A DNA stretch of 64,000 bases from an uncultured Flavobacteriaceae bacterium (GTDB taxonomy: Bacteria > Bacteroidota > Bacteroidia > Flavobacteriales > Flavobacteriaceae), in the NCBI GenBank assembly GCA_947500435.1, contig CANMRV010000001.1:372001-436000 (forward strand). Direction: 5' to 3'. The translations under genes and the position numbers were made by a program. Within the stretch, counting starts at the first letter, position 1; each line of letters starts with the position of its first letter. Shown one piece after another: positions 37,870 through 46,722 of the stretch. The notes beneath the pieces are model-generated. The model did no database searches, was not told where the DNA came from, and was given only the letters and a program-made list of their open reading frames with translations.

Positions 37870-37962
37870 AGTTGGCAGTAACAATTTGAAAGTTTTGAAC
37901 TTGTGCTTGACACTTGAGCTTGAACTTTAAAACCAACAACTGACAACCATCAACGAACAACT
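37870..37962 (+). repeat. Imperfect repeat-rich intergenic segment
   Basis: The 100-bp gap contains serial CTTGA-type units (GAACTTGTG, CTTGACA, CTTGAG, CTTGAAC) inside imperfect arms GTTTTGAACTT / AACTTTAAAAC. It is flanked by CAGTTGGCAG and CAACTGACAAC. This looks like a dispersed intergenic repeat element, not a gene. Confidence 0.4.
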
Positions 37963-37967
37963 AAAAA

Positions 37968-39080
37968 ATGAGTGAAATAATAAAAGGTTTCTGCCTTCAA
38001 GGCAGAGAAAAAATATATCCTAATTCTGGAGTGTCGGTAACCAGTAATACGGCCGTAGTCGATATGGAAATTCCCGAATTGAAAGAAGGAGAAATTCTTG
38101 CCAAAACTTTATATACGGGAATATGTGGTTCCGACAATAGTGCTTCCATAGGAAAAGCTAATTTCGATTGGGTACAACGTCCACGTGTTATAGGCCATGA
38201 ATTTAGTGCCGAAGTTTTAGAATTGGGTCCAGGAGATCACGGTGATGTTAAGGTTGGTGATGTATTTACACCTTTGGCAATGTTAGGATGTCAAGACGAA
38301 GAATGTCCGGCTTGCAGTGTTGCCAAATGGAATCTTTGTCCACAAAAACAAATCATAGGGTTTCATAGAAATGGTGGTTTTGGTCAACGGGTAGTTCTCG
38401 AATCGGACCGGGTTGTTCCCTTAATGGAAGGTTTAACCCCCGCCCAAGGAGCTTTGGTGGAACCACTATCTATTATTACAAATGCACTTTATAATAAATG
38501 TGATATCAAACCAGGACAGGATGTAGTCGTAACAGGATGCGGAATCATAGGCCTAATGTCTGCGGAAGTTGCTCGAGCATCCGGGGCCAGAGTTGCCGTT
38601 ACAGGAATTGCCCATGATCGAGATATCCGACTGAAGAAAGCAAAAGAAAGAGGCTTTATTACTTTGGAAGTTTCCCCGGAGAACACCTTAACTTCTCAAT
38701 TACAAAACGGAATTATAGATGATAATGGAGTGCCTTTTGGAAGCAGTGGTAAAGTAGATTTACTTATTGAGTGTTCGGGAGTTCCTGCGGTACTTACTGA
38801 GGCGATTGATGTGGTCCGGCCTGAAGGGGATATTTGTGTGATCGCCACATATGGACAAGATGTTTCAATAAACGCAACACATTTAACCAGAACTTCTATG
38901 AATATGAGAGGTTCTATGGGGTCTTGTCGTGATGATTATATGTCAGCGATGAAATTGATGGTTACAGGTGTGTTCCCAGCAGAGCATTATACAAATCTTT
39001 ACGATTTTGAAGATGTAACGCAAGCGTTTGAGGATTCCATCAAAGCACAAAATATGAAGGCGGTTGTCAAAATGAATTAA
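37968..39080 (+). CDS. Zinc-dependent alcohol dehydrogenase (MDR, sorbitol/threonine dehydrogenase-like)
   Basis: The 370-residue product has catalytic zinc ligands C53 (GICGSD) and H77-E78 (VIGHEF), and a structural-zinc-like Cys cluster GCQDEECPAC...LC. Its Rossmann fold has VVVTGCGIIGLMSAEVA. It is cytoplasmic. It probably oxidises a polyol or sugar alcohol, or reduces a keto-sugar, with NAD(P). Set between a Gfo/Idh gene and an NAD-epimerase, it fits a stepwise sugar oxidation route. Confidence 0.92.
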   Translation: MSEIIKGFCLQGREKIYPNSGVSVTSNTAVVDMEIPELKEGEILAKTLYTGICGSDNSASIGKANFDWVQRPRVIGHEFSAEVLELGPGDHGDVKVGDVFTPLAMLGCQDEECPACSVAKWNLCPQKQIIGFHRNGGFGQRVVLESDRVVPLMEGLTPAQGALVEPLSIITNALYNKCDIKPGQDVVVTGCGIIGLMSAEVARASGARVAVTGIAHDRDIRLKKAKERGFITLEVSPENTLTSQLQNGIIDDNGVPFGSSGKVDLLIECSGVPAVLTEAIDVVRPEGDICVIATYGQDVSINATHLTRTSMNMRGSMGSCRDDYMSAMKLMVTGVFPAEHYTNLYDFEDVTQAFEDSIKAQNMKAVVKMN

Positions 39081-39086
39081 AAAATT

Positions 39087-39110
39087 CCCCCTTTGAAGGG
39101 GGTAGGGGGA
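39087..39110 (+). repeat. G/C-block intergenic repeat with hairpin
   Basis: CCCCCT (39087-39092) pairs with AGGGGG (39097-39102), then TAGGGGGA follows. This C-run/G-run arrangement is a common dispersed intergenic element in Bacteroidota. It may also act as a weak terminator after the zinc dehydrogenase. Confidence 0.5.
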
Positions 39111-39138
39111 TGTTCTTTCCTTCTCTAAATAAAATTCA

Positions 39139-40158
39139 ATGCATAAAATCTTTATTACAGGTGGCACAGGTTGCATAGGTTCGGTAACTATTTATAAATT
39201 ATTACAATCCGCAGAAGTGGAAAAGATTGTAATCGCAACGCGCTCCAACAATGCCGCTCCTCTAAAACTCTGGCTCGGGGAAGATTTGGACCCTCGTTTG
39301 AATTTCGTAACCTTGGATGTTTCCAACTATTCTGAAATCGAACGGGTGTTGCTCCAAGTAAACCCAACGCATATTATTCACTTAGGGGCTTATCAAAGTC
39401 CTGATTGCTCTCGCGACCACATAGGCGGAATGGAAATCAATACTGGTGGTACTATGGCCTTATTCGATGCGGCAGAGAAGCTTCAGAATCTAAAACGTTT
39501 TGTTTTTGCAAGTTCAGGGGCGGTTTACGGAATGCGGTCGACGTATCCGCAAGAAATTATTCCTGAGGATGTACCCCTGGCACCACCCAATCACTACGGG
39601 ATTTGGAAACTGGCCGGTGAGCATTTGGCACGTTTCTTTTATGATAATACGAAGGTCCCAACGGTTTGTTTACGAATCAATACTACCTACGGCAAAGGAA
39701 GGGACAAAGGAAAAACATCGGCCCCAACGAATGCATTAAAAGCAATTGCTATGGGTTCTGTTTCCGGAGAGTTAATGCCATTTGAAATGCCCTATCAAGG
39801 CAAAGAAAACTACCATTTTGTAGAAGATGTGGGAGCTCAATTTGCGGCGGTGACTTTGCAATCGTATGACGGCTTCGGTGCATTTAACATTCAAGGAGAA
39901 ACTATTCCTATAAAATCATTTTTAGAATTAGCGGCTTATCAAGCAAAGGAATTGGGAATGGGGGATTTTGCATCCTTATCCACTGTAAATAGTGCACCAC
40001 CAAATCTTTTTATCTGTGATTTGGACCATAAAAAAATAGCAAGTACTTTCAGCAATCTTCCGCTTACAGATATTTCGGAAGGTATTCGCAAATCACTTTT
40101 AGAGTTTAGGGAAATGGCAGAAAAAGGAACACTAGCATATTCAACTCCGGCCTCATGA
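39139..40158 (+). CDS. NAD-dependent epimerase/dehydratase family protein (extended SDR)
   Basis: The 339-residue product starts with FITGGTGCIGSVTIY, the NAD-binding Gly-rich loop, and has the SDR catalytic pair in Y-G-I-W-K with a preceding SSGAVYG serine. This is typical of UDP-sugar epimerases, uronate dehydrogenases and related enzymes. It is cytoplasmic. Its stop overlaps the next ATG by 4 nt, so it is translationally coupled to the Gfo/Idh gene. The context points to free sugars or sugar acids as substrate, not nucleotide sugars. Confidence 0.9.
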   Translation: MHKIFITGGTGCIGSVTIYKLLQSAEVEKIVIATRSNNAAPLKLWLGEDLDPRLNFVTLDVSNYSEIERVLLQVNPTHIIHLGAYQSPDCSRDHIGGMEINTGGTMALFDAAEKLQNLKRFVFASSGAVYGMRSTYPQEIIPEDVPLAPPNHYGIWKLAGEHLARFFYDNTKVPTVCLRINTTYGKGRDKGKTSAPTNALKAIAMGSVSGELMPFEMPYQGKENYHFVEDVGAQFAAVTLQSYDGFGAFNIQGETIPIKSFLELAAYQAKELGMGDFASLSTVNSAPPNLFICDLDHKKIASTFSNLPLTDISEGIRKSLLEFREMAEKGTLAYSTPAS

Positions 40159-41129
40159 AGACCCTTGGAATAGCATTTATTGGAGCAGGTGACATCGCCA
40201 ATTTACACGCAGAGGCAATCAATGCAATGCCCGGCGCGGAATTAATCGGTTTATGGAATCGCACTCCAGAAAAAGGAGATGCCAAGGCAGAACAATACGG
40301 TTGCTCAAGTTATACATCTGTCGACGAATTGTTAAGTGACCCAAAAGTGGATGCGGTTTTTGTGCTTACCAATATGGAAACACATTGTGAGTATACAGTC
40401 AGAGCAGCTGAAGCAGGAAAGCATATTTTGGTTGAAAAACCAGCTGCTTCAAGTATTACTGAATTGGAAAAAATGAACGCTGCAGTTCAAAAAGCAGGTG
40501 TAAAATGTATGCCAGTTCACAACTATATTTATGAACCGGGTATTGAGCGTGCTAAGGCTATGATTGAAGATGGAAAGCTTGGTGATATTGTCCAGTTTTA
40601 CATGATGTACAATATCCATCATGCCGATGAAATTCGAGCGCGATATCCCGGTGTTATTCGCCAAATATTGACGCATCACAGTTATACGATGTTGTACTTG
40701 GCTGGCGAACCAAAAACAGTTTCCTGTTTGATGAATACGGTGGATGATACGATTGCTCCCCAAGAAAATGTTGCCATGGCAAATATTCAAATGCAGAATG
40801 GAACCCTAAGTCATCTCTGTGCCAGTTTTGCCAATGACGACCATGCTGGCGACCCTTGGACCTGCATCATAAAAGTAATCGGAACAAAGGGAAGTACCCG
40901 TTACAGTTATCGTGATTTTGTAATCAACGATAGAAACGGGGCTCATTCGCAAACCTATCAGAATTACCCTGAATCGATAAAAAATACGGCTACTCATTTT
41001 ATTAACCGGGTAGTAAGACTGGGTGAAGAACCATTATCAAGTTTGCAGGATGCAATTACTTGTCAGGAGATAATCGAAGCCTGTGAAAAGTCGGTTAAGG
41101 AAGGTGTTCATGTACAAATGAATGCTTAA
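40155..41129 (+). CDS. Gfo/Idh/MocA family oxidoreductase
   Basis: The 324-residue product is the shortest of the three Gfo/Idh proteins. It has IAFIGAGDIANLHAEA at the N-terminus, canonical E94-K95-P96 in ILVEKPAASS, and HHSYTMLYL in the C-terminal domain. It is cytoplasmic, NAD(P)-dependent by family. It is coupled by a 4-nt overlap to the upstream epimerase and followed closely by a large lipoprotein dehydrogenase. Confidence 0.92.
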   Translation: MKTLGIAFIGAGDIANLHAEAINAMPGAELIGLWNRTPEKGDAKAEQYGCSSYTSVDELLSDPKVDAVFVLTNMETHCEYTVRAAEAGKHILVEKPAASSITELEKMNAAVQKAGVKCMPVHNYIYEPGIERAKAMIEDGKLGDIVQFYMMYNIHHADEIRARYPGVIRQILTHHSYTMLYLAGEPKTVSCLMNTVDDTIAPQENVAMANIQMQNGTLSHLCASFANDDHAGDPWTCIIKVIGTKGSTRYSYRDFVINDRNGAHSQTYQNYPESIKNTATHFINRVVRLGEEPLSSLQDAITCQEIIEACEKSVKEGVHVQMNA

Positions 41130-41150
41130 AAATCGTTTAAATTGAAGAGA

Positions 41151-44100
41151 ATGGGAATTAAAATCAATCGAGGTGCAACGAATTGGGGTCTTACTATTGG
41201 CATTTTATTACTGGTTGCAAGTTGTGGTGAAAAGGATTCAAAAGGACTGCGAATTCAGAAGGATTCTCATATTGTTTTAATAGGAAACAATTTAGCGTCT
41301 CGAATGCTGAATTTTGGTCATTTTGAAACTGAAATGCACTTGCGATATCCAGATAGTACTTTATTTATTCGGAATATGGCAGACCCAGGAAATACGCCAG
41401 GGTTTCGACCTCATTCCTCAAGAAATGTTCCTTGGGCATTTCCTGGAGCGGAAAAGTTTCAGACTGAACTTGCTAATAAATCAGGAAGTATAGGACATTT
41501 TCCCACCGAAGATGAATGGCTTACGGATTTAAAAGCGGATGTGATAATTGCATTTTTCGGTTACAGCGAATCTTTTGAAGGTGAGGCCGGATTGCAGAAT
41601 TACAAAGATGAGTTACATGCTTTTATCGAACATACAAAAAGTCAAAAGTACAATGGTTCGGAAGCTCCACAACTTGCTTTAATTTCTCCAATCGCCTTCG
41701 AAGATTTATCTAAAGAAATGGACTTGCCAGATGGGAAAAAAGAAAACGAAAATTTGGCTCTGTATACTCAAGCGATGAAAGAGGTTGCTGCAAAAGATAG
41801 TGTGCTTTTTGTCGATGCTTTTGACAATAGCGCAAAATGGTATGCTTCAGAATCCGATGATTTAACTGCGGATGGTTTTCAGTTAAATGATTTAGGCTAC
41901 CAGAAATTCGGTAAGTTTTTGGCAGATGCCGTTTTTGGTAAAGCTGACGAAAAAGCAGGAGCAAATCGAAAGTTGGTACATGATGCGGTCATGGAAAAAA
42001 ACTGGTTCTGGCACAATGAGATAAAACTTCCCAACGGGGTGCACGCTTGGGGAAGAAGATATGATCCTTTTGGTCCTGACAACTATCCGTTTGAAAAAGA
42101 GAAGATTCGTCAAATGTCTGAGATTCGCGATACGGCTATCTGGGAGGCTACTCAAGGAAAAACCATGGATCTAGCTGCGGCCGATGCAAAAACCAGGGAA
42201 CTTCCCCCTGTAAAAACCAATTACAACAAAGGCCAAGGTGATGCATCGGAAGGTTATTTATATGGTGATGAAGCTTTGAATAGAATCAAGGTTCCTGAGG
42301 GTTATAAGTTGGAATTGTTTGCTTCCGAAAAGGAGTTTCCTGATTTAGCCAATCCTGTGCAAATGTCGTTTGATAACAAAGGAAGGCTTTGGGTAGGGGT
42401 AATGCCCACTTATCCGCATTATTTACCCGGAGATAGTAAGCCCAATGATAAACTAATCATTCTTGAGGATACCGATAATGATGGTAAGGCGGACAAGCAA
42501 ACAACATTTGTAGATGACTTGCATTTGACCATTGGCTTTGAATTTGCTCCAGAGGGAGTTTATGTATCCCAGGGAACGAACTTGGTCTTATTAAAGGATA
42601 CTGATGGGGATGACAAGGCGGATGAAACTGAAATTGTTCTCAGTGGTTTTGATGATCACGACACGCATCACACCGCAGGTGCATTTGTAGCGGATTCATC
42701 CGGAGCAATATATATGGGAGAAGGGGTTTTTCTTCATACCAATGTGGAAACGGCTTATGGACCTGTTCGTGCTACCAACGGAGGTTTTTATCGCTACAGT
42801 CCACAAAGACACCATTTAGAACGAACAGCACAATTGCCAATTCCAAATCCTTGGGGAATCGCTTTTGATGAGTGGGGTCAAAATTTCTTTGCACATACCT
42901 CGGGTCCTGATATGACTTGGATGATGCCAGGGACTATAAAGCCTAGATATGGGCAATCATCTCCATTACCCAAAAATTTAATCGAGGATGCCCATAGAGT
43001 TCGGCCAACTTCGGGCTTGGAATTCATTTCAAGTCGTCACTTTCCTGATGAGGTTCAAGGTGATTTGATTATTCACAATACCATAGGCTTCTTAGGAACC
43101 AAACAACATACTATGGTTGATGACCCAAATAGTTCAGGGTATATCAGCAAACATCGTCAAGATTTGGTGGTGTCGAGCGACACGAAATTCCGCCCTGTTG
43201 ATATGGAATTTGCTCCCGACGGATCACTGTATTTTGTCGACTGGCACAACGTATTGGTCGGTCATATGCAGCATAATGCCCGTGACCCGTTGCGCGATCA
43301 CGAGCATGGGAGAATTTATCGAATTACCTATCCGTCGAGGCCACTTGTAGAACCAGCGGAAATTGTTGATGCCAGTATCGATGAACTATTGGATAATTTA
43401 AAGCTTCCCGAATATAGGTCGCGCTACCGTACAAAAAGAGAATTACGAGCTAGAGATTCAGAAGAGGTATTAGCTAAGTTGAAGGATTGGGTTGGTGCCT
43501 TGGACAAAAGTGATTCTAGATATGAACATCATGTTTTAGAGGCCCTTTGGGTTAGTTGGGGATTGAACAAAGTGGATACAGATTTGTTAAATCAAATGTT
43601 GACGGCTAAAGATTTTAGAGCAAGAGCTGCTGCAGTGAAAGTTCTCCGTTATTCAGGACATCAGATTCCCAATCAGGCCGAATTGCTAATGACTGCCGTA
43701 AAAGATGAAAATGCAAGAGTTCGACTTGAGGCGTTCGTCGCTGCTTCATGGTTAGATAAAGAGGTAGGTCTCCCCATTCTAGAAACTGCGGGTCAAATGC
43801 CTTTGGATAAATGGATGGAAAAACCATTGGAAGCTGCATTGGCCCATATTCAAGATGTGAATATCGATCAGGATCCCGAAACCAAAGGAACCAAGACCGA
43901 TTTGGAAGGTGCCGACAAAGAACTCTTTGTAATGGGAGAAGAGATTTACAATCGGGAAGGTTTTTGTGTTACCTGCCATCAACCTGATGGCAAAGGTTTA
44001 AGTGCATCTCAATTTCCGCCTTTAGCTAAATCACCTTGGGTTACTGGAAGTGATGAACGCTTGATAAAATTGACTCTACACGGACTTATGGGACCCCTAG

Positions 44101-44324
44101 AATTAATGGGTAAGTCATATCCTGGTCAGGTACCGATGACACCTTATGGTGGTATGCTGAATGATAAAGAAATGGCTGCTGTCTTGACTTTTGTGAGGAA
44201 TGCACATGGCAACAAGGCAAATCCGATTTCACCTGATAAGGTCAAAGAGGTGAGAGAGGCAACAAAAGACAAAGAAGGGTTCTATACGCCAGATGAATTA
44301 CTGAAAGCGCATCCTATGGAGTGA
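41151..44324 (+). CDS. SGNH-like / PVC-type dehydrogenase / HEAT / cytochrome c fusion lipoprotein
   Basis: The 1057-residue product starts at the ATG at 41151 (a TTG at 41142 is in frame), giving a lipoprotein signal that ends LLVAS-C. Domains: SGNH/GDSL-like fold (about 40-265; HIVLIGNNLASRML, DLKADVIIAFFGYSESF, LTADGFQLNDLGY); dehydrogenase propeller (about 380-730; GYKLELFASEKEFPD, DTDNDGKADKQTTF, DTDGDDKADETEIV); HEAT-like repeats (about 760-890); and a C-terminal cytochrome c domain with CVTCH (C939, C942, H943) and Met near 997. It probably oxidises a sugar in the periplasm. Whether the SGNH part still esterolyses is unclear. It converges with the symporter gene, with 6 bp between stops. 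Confidence 0.9.
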   Translation: MGIKINRGATNWGLTIGILLLVASCGEKDSKGLRIQKDSHIVLIGNNLASRMLNFGHFETEMHLRYPDSTLFIRNMADPGNTPGFRPHSSRNVPWAFPGAEKFQTELANKSGSIGHFPTEDEWLTDLKADVIIAFFGYSESFEGEAGLQNYKDELHAFIEHTKSQKYNGSEAPQLALISPIAFEDLSKEMDLPDGKKENENLALYTQAMKEVAAKDSVLFVDAFDNSAKWYASESDDLTADGFQLNDLGYQKFGKFLADAVFGKADEKAGANRKLVHDAVMEKNWFWHNEIKLPNGVHAWGRRYDPFGPDNYPFEKEKIRQMSEIRDTAIWEATQGKTMDLAAADAKTRELPPVKTNYNKGQGDASEGYLYGDEALNRIKVPEGYKLELFASEKEFPDLANPVQMSFDNKGRLWVGVMPTYPHYLPGDSKPNDKLIILEDTDNDGKADKQTTFVDDLHLTIGFEFAPEGVYVSQGTNLVLLKDTDGDDKADETEIVLSGFDDHDTHHTAGAFVADSSGAIYMGEGVFLHTNVETAYGPVRATNGGFYRYSPQRHHLERTAQLPIPNPWGIAFDEWGQNFFAHTSGPDMTWMMPGTIKPRYGQSSPLPKNLIEDAHRVRPTSGLEFISSRHFPDEVQGDLIIHNTIGFLGTKQHTMVDDPNSSGYISKHRQDLVVSSDTKFRPVDMEFAPDGSLYFVDWHNVLVGHMQHNARDPLRDHEHGRIYRITYPSRPLVEPAEIVDASIDELLDNLKLPEYRSRYRTKRELRARDSEEVLAKLKDWVGALDKSDSRYEHHVLEALWVSWGLNKVDTDLLNQMLTAKDFRARAAAVKVLRYSGHQIPNQAELLMTAVKDENARVRLEAFVAASWLDKEVGLPILETAGQMPLDKWMEKPLEAALAHIQDVNIDQDPETKGTKTDLEGADKELFVMGEEIYNREGFCVTCHQPDGKGLSASQFPPLAKSPWVTGSDERLIKLTLHGLMGPLELMGKSYPGQVPMTPYGGMLNDKEMAAVLTFVRNAHGNKANPISPDKVKEVREATKDKEGFYTPDELLKAHPME

Positions 44325-44330
44325 TTGTGT

Positions 44331-45734
44331 TTATTTGTTTTCTTGTTTAGATAGGACAACAACTTCAACTAGGGCCGAAATCGCCAAACCGATAAATAAT
44401 AACATTTCCATTTGAAGGCTACCAATGCTCGCTGGTATGATTCCAATTTTGGCGCAAATAAATGTGAGCAAGGCCACTAAAGTAACTATTGGCATTAAAC
44501 GAGAAAGTTTCTTCGAACTTAGAATACCCACAAGAATCATTGGGGCCATCATCGCAGTTCCGGTAAAACTTGTTCTGGCCAACAAGACCAAATGTTCTGT
44601 ACTGACTATGGAAAAAATCAGAGCAAGTACAGCAAAAACCAAGATAAAAATACGAGTGATTGAAACCGCTTTTTTATCATCCAAAGATAATAGGGAGCGT
44701 AACTCCGAACCCAAAGCGAATATCTGAGAATCGGAAGTGGAGATGGCAGCAGCTATCAAACCAACTAATCCTAATGCGGCAATGCTTGAACCTTGGTCAT
44801 ATAGTAACACGTGACCTATGAAATCTTGGGTAGTTGCTTCTGGGTATAAAACGGCGCCATACATTCCCATAAACAAAGTGGGTAGTATTATGAAAATAGC
44901 TACCACCCCTAAACCAATGGCCATTCGTCGTAACGAGGCACTACTTTTCATAATTACAACCCGTGTTGAAATCTGGGGCTGGGTAAACGGCAAACAAATG
45001 ATGGCAATAGCGGAAATGATAAGAAATTGGGGAGTAAAAAGTCCCTTTGGCCCGGGCACCGAAAGCAATTCCGAATTAACTGATTTCACTTTAGCGAACA
45101 TCGACTCAATGCTTCCGAAATGGTCGATACAATTCCAGCCGATAATCCAAATCATAATGAAAAGTAGAATTCCTTGAAGGGTGTCATTGTACATAATGGC
45201 CCTCAAACCACCTGTTTCGCTATAAATAACCATGATAAGTACAATGATGGAACTCCATACCCAAACCGGAATCGTATCTGGAAAAGCGGCATTCAGAAAG
45301 ATGGAAATACCACTGATCTGAACTGCGATATACGGAATCAAAAAAACCACTGCCCCACCAAAAGCAACATATCCGGCCAATTTGCTTCCATAGGTGCTTT
45401 TCATGAGTCCCGACATCCCTTTAAAATCTAAACTTCTGGCTTTTTTCCTTAATAGTTCACCAACTCGGATCAATCCGTAGACCATAAAAGCATCTGAAAC
45501 GGCTAAGAATATCCAAGCACCAATGCCATGCGTTCTAAAAAAATCGGGCATACCCACAACGGTAAAAGCACTGAACAAAGTAGCTGCCGTGGTAAATAGA
45601 CCGATGACCGCCCCTATATTTCCACCGCCCAATAAGTAGTTTGAAGTCGTTTTTTCCTTGACACGTGTAAGCCGTAGTAAGAAAACTAGTATCACTAGGT
45701 AAATGACAGCCGCAATGATAAATTTAGTCAGCAT
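44331..45734 (-). CDS. Sodium:solute symporter (SSS family)
   Basis: The 467-residue product has about thirteen hydrophobic helices. The first loop TSNYLLGGGNIGAVIGLFTTAATLFSAFTVVGMP and the later SETGGLRAIMYNDTLQGILL and AAAISTSDSQIFALGSEL segments are SSS family signatures. The inner-membrane transporter is Na+-driven; the substrate is probably a sugar, sugar acid or similar product of this region. Its start overlaps the small DUF3311-like gene by 11 nt. It ends a five-gene coupled operon. Confidence 0.93.
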   Translation of the reverse strand: MLTKFIIAAVIYLVILVFLLRLTRVKEKTTSNYLLGGGNIGAVIGLFTTAATLFSAFTVVGMPDFFRTHGIGAWIFLAVSDAFMVYGLIRVGELLRKKARSLDFKGMSGLMKSTYGSKLAGYVAFGGAVVFLIPYIAVQISGISIFLNAAFPDTIPVWVWSSIIVLIMVIYSETGGLRAIMYNDTLQGILLFIMIWIIGWNCIDHFGSIESMFAKVKSVNSELLSVPGPKGLFTPQFLIISAIAIICLPFTQPQISTRVVIMKSSASLRRMAIGLGVVAIFIILPTLFMGMYGAVLYPEATTQDFIGHVLLYDQGSSIAALGLVGLIAAAISTSDSQIFALGSELRSLLSLDDKKAVSITRIFILVFAVLALIFSIVSTEHLVLLARTSFTGTAMMAPMILVGILSSKKLSRLMPIVTLVALLTFICAKIGIIPASIGSLQMEMLLFIGLAISALVEVVVLSKQENK

Positions 45735-45948
45735 TCTTCTTTTCTTTATTGATGAGGGATACCAAATACGCTAAAACAACAAACAGCACACTAATCAAAA
45801 AACTCATCCAAAGCGTAAATGGAATACCATACCAACTAGGGTCTGATTCATTCGGAGGAATGACCAGAGGACTAAATGTAGCTATGACCAAGCCAATGGC
45901 AACTAAATCCAGAATGAGTAAAAGTCGTGTGCGTTTTGAATTTGTCAT
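45724..45948 (-). CDS. DUF3311-like small membrane protein, partner of the SSS symporter
   Basis: The 74-residue product has two membrane helices (about 9-30 and 45-66) linked by PPNESDPSWYGIPFTLWMS and a charged tail. Small two-helix proteins of this kind are often encoded directly before SSS symporters, with overlapping genes. The 11-nt overlap with the symporter supports a joint complex. No independent function is known. Confidence 0.8.
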   Translation of the reverse strand: MTNSKRTRLLLILDLVAIGLVIATFSPLVIPPNESDPSWYGIPFTLWMSFLISVLFVVLAYLVSLINKEKKNAD

Positions 45949-45951
45949 ATT

Positions 45952-46722
45952 CTAAAATCTTAGAAGTGATAGACCACCGTCAATAGTAATAACCTGGCCA
46001 GTTGCGTAGGGCATTTTATTTTCGACAAGTGCTCCTACTGCTTTGCCAACATCTTCAGGCAATCCTAAACGTGGTTCGATGGTGAGTCCTTGCGTAACTT
46101 GTTTTTCATATTTTTCCTGAACTGCCGCGGTCATATCTGTCTTAATAACCCCAGGCTGTACTTCATATACAGGGATGTCGTGCTCCCCTAGTTTTACGGC
46201 GAACAATTTGGTCATCATACTCATACCCGCTTTGGAAATACAATATTCTCCCCGATTTGGGGAAGCCATTATCGCACTTACCGATGAAATATTGATGATA
46301 CTCCCTTGAAAATTCGAATCGTTTGCTTTTTGGGAAGCCATATGATTGGCTGCCATTTGGGTCAGGAAAAATGGCCCTCTAAGATTAATATTCATCAATC
46401 GGTCGTAGCTCTCTTCGGAAACTTCAAGCAGGTCCGCCCTGTTTTTAGGAGCGACCCCAGCATTATTTACCAATACATTGATAGTTTTGAATTCGTCCAG
46501 AACAACTTGGATAATTTTACTTCTATCACCTGCCGAAGAAACATCACCTTGACAATACATAACCTTGGTTCCAGATTGCCTGAGCATATCAAGTGTTTCA
46601 ACTACTTCGGCTTCGGGTCTAACCCCATTAATGGCCAAATTGCAACCTAAGGCAGCCAATTCTTTTGCAATGCCTAGGCCTATTCCGCGGGATCCTCCAG
46701 TAATCAAGACATTTTTTTTCAT
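45952..46722 (-). CDS. Short-chain dehydrogenase/reductase (FabG-like)
   Basis: The 256-residue product is classic SDR length. The cofactor loop GGSRGIG covers residues 9-15, NNAG lies at 86-89, and the catalytic Ser147, Tyr160 and Lys164 are in place. The C-terminal half has the usual PGVIKTDM and GQVITIDGG. In this operon (GH88-like, OYE-like, SSS) it more likely oxidises or reduces a sugar derivative than serving fatty acid synthesis. It overlaps the upstream OYE gene by 4 nt. Confidence 0.93.
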   Translation of the reverse strand: MKKNVLITGGSRGIGLGIAKELAALGCNLAINGVRPEAEVVETLDMLRQSGTKVMYCQGDVSSAGDRSKIIQVVLDEFKTINVLVNNAGVAPKNRADLLEVSEESYDRLMNINLRGPFFLTQMAANHMASQKANDSNFQGSIINISSVSAIMASPNRGEYCISKAGMSMMTKLFAVKLGEHDIPVYEVQPGVIKTDMTAAVQEKYEKQVTQGLTIEPRLGLPEDVGKAVGALVENKMPYATGQVITIDGGLSLLRF

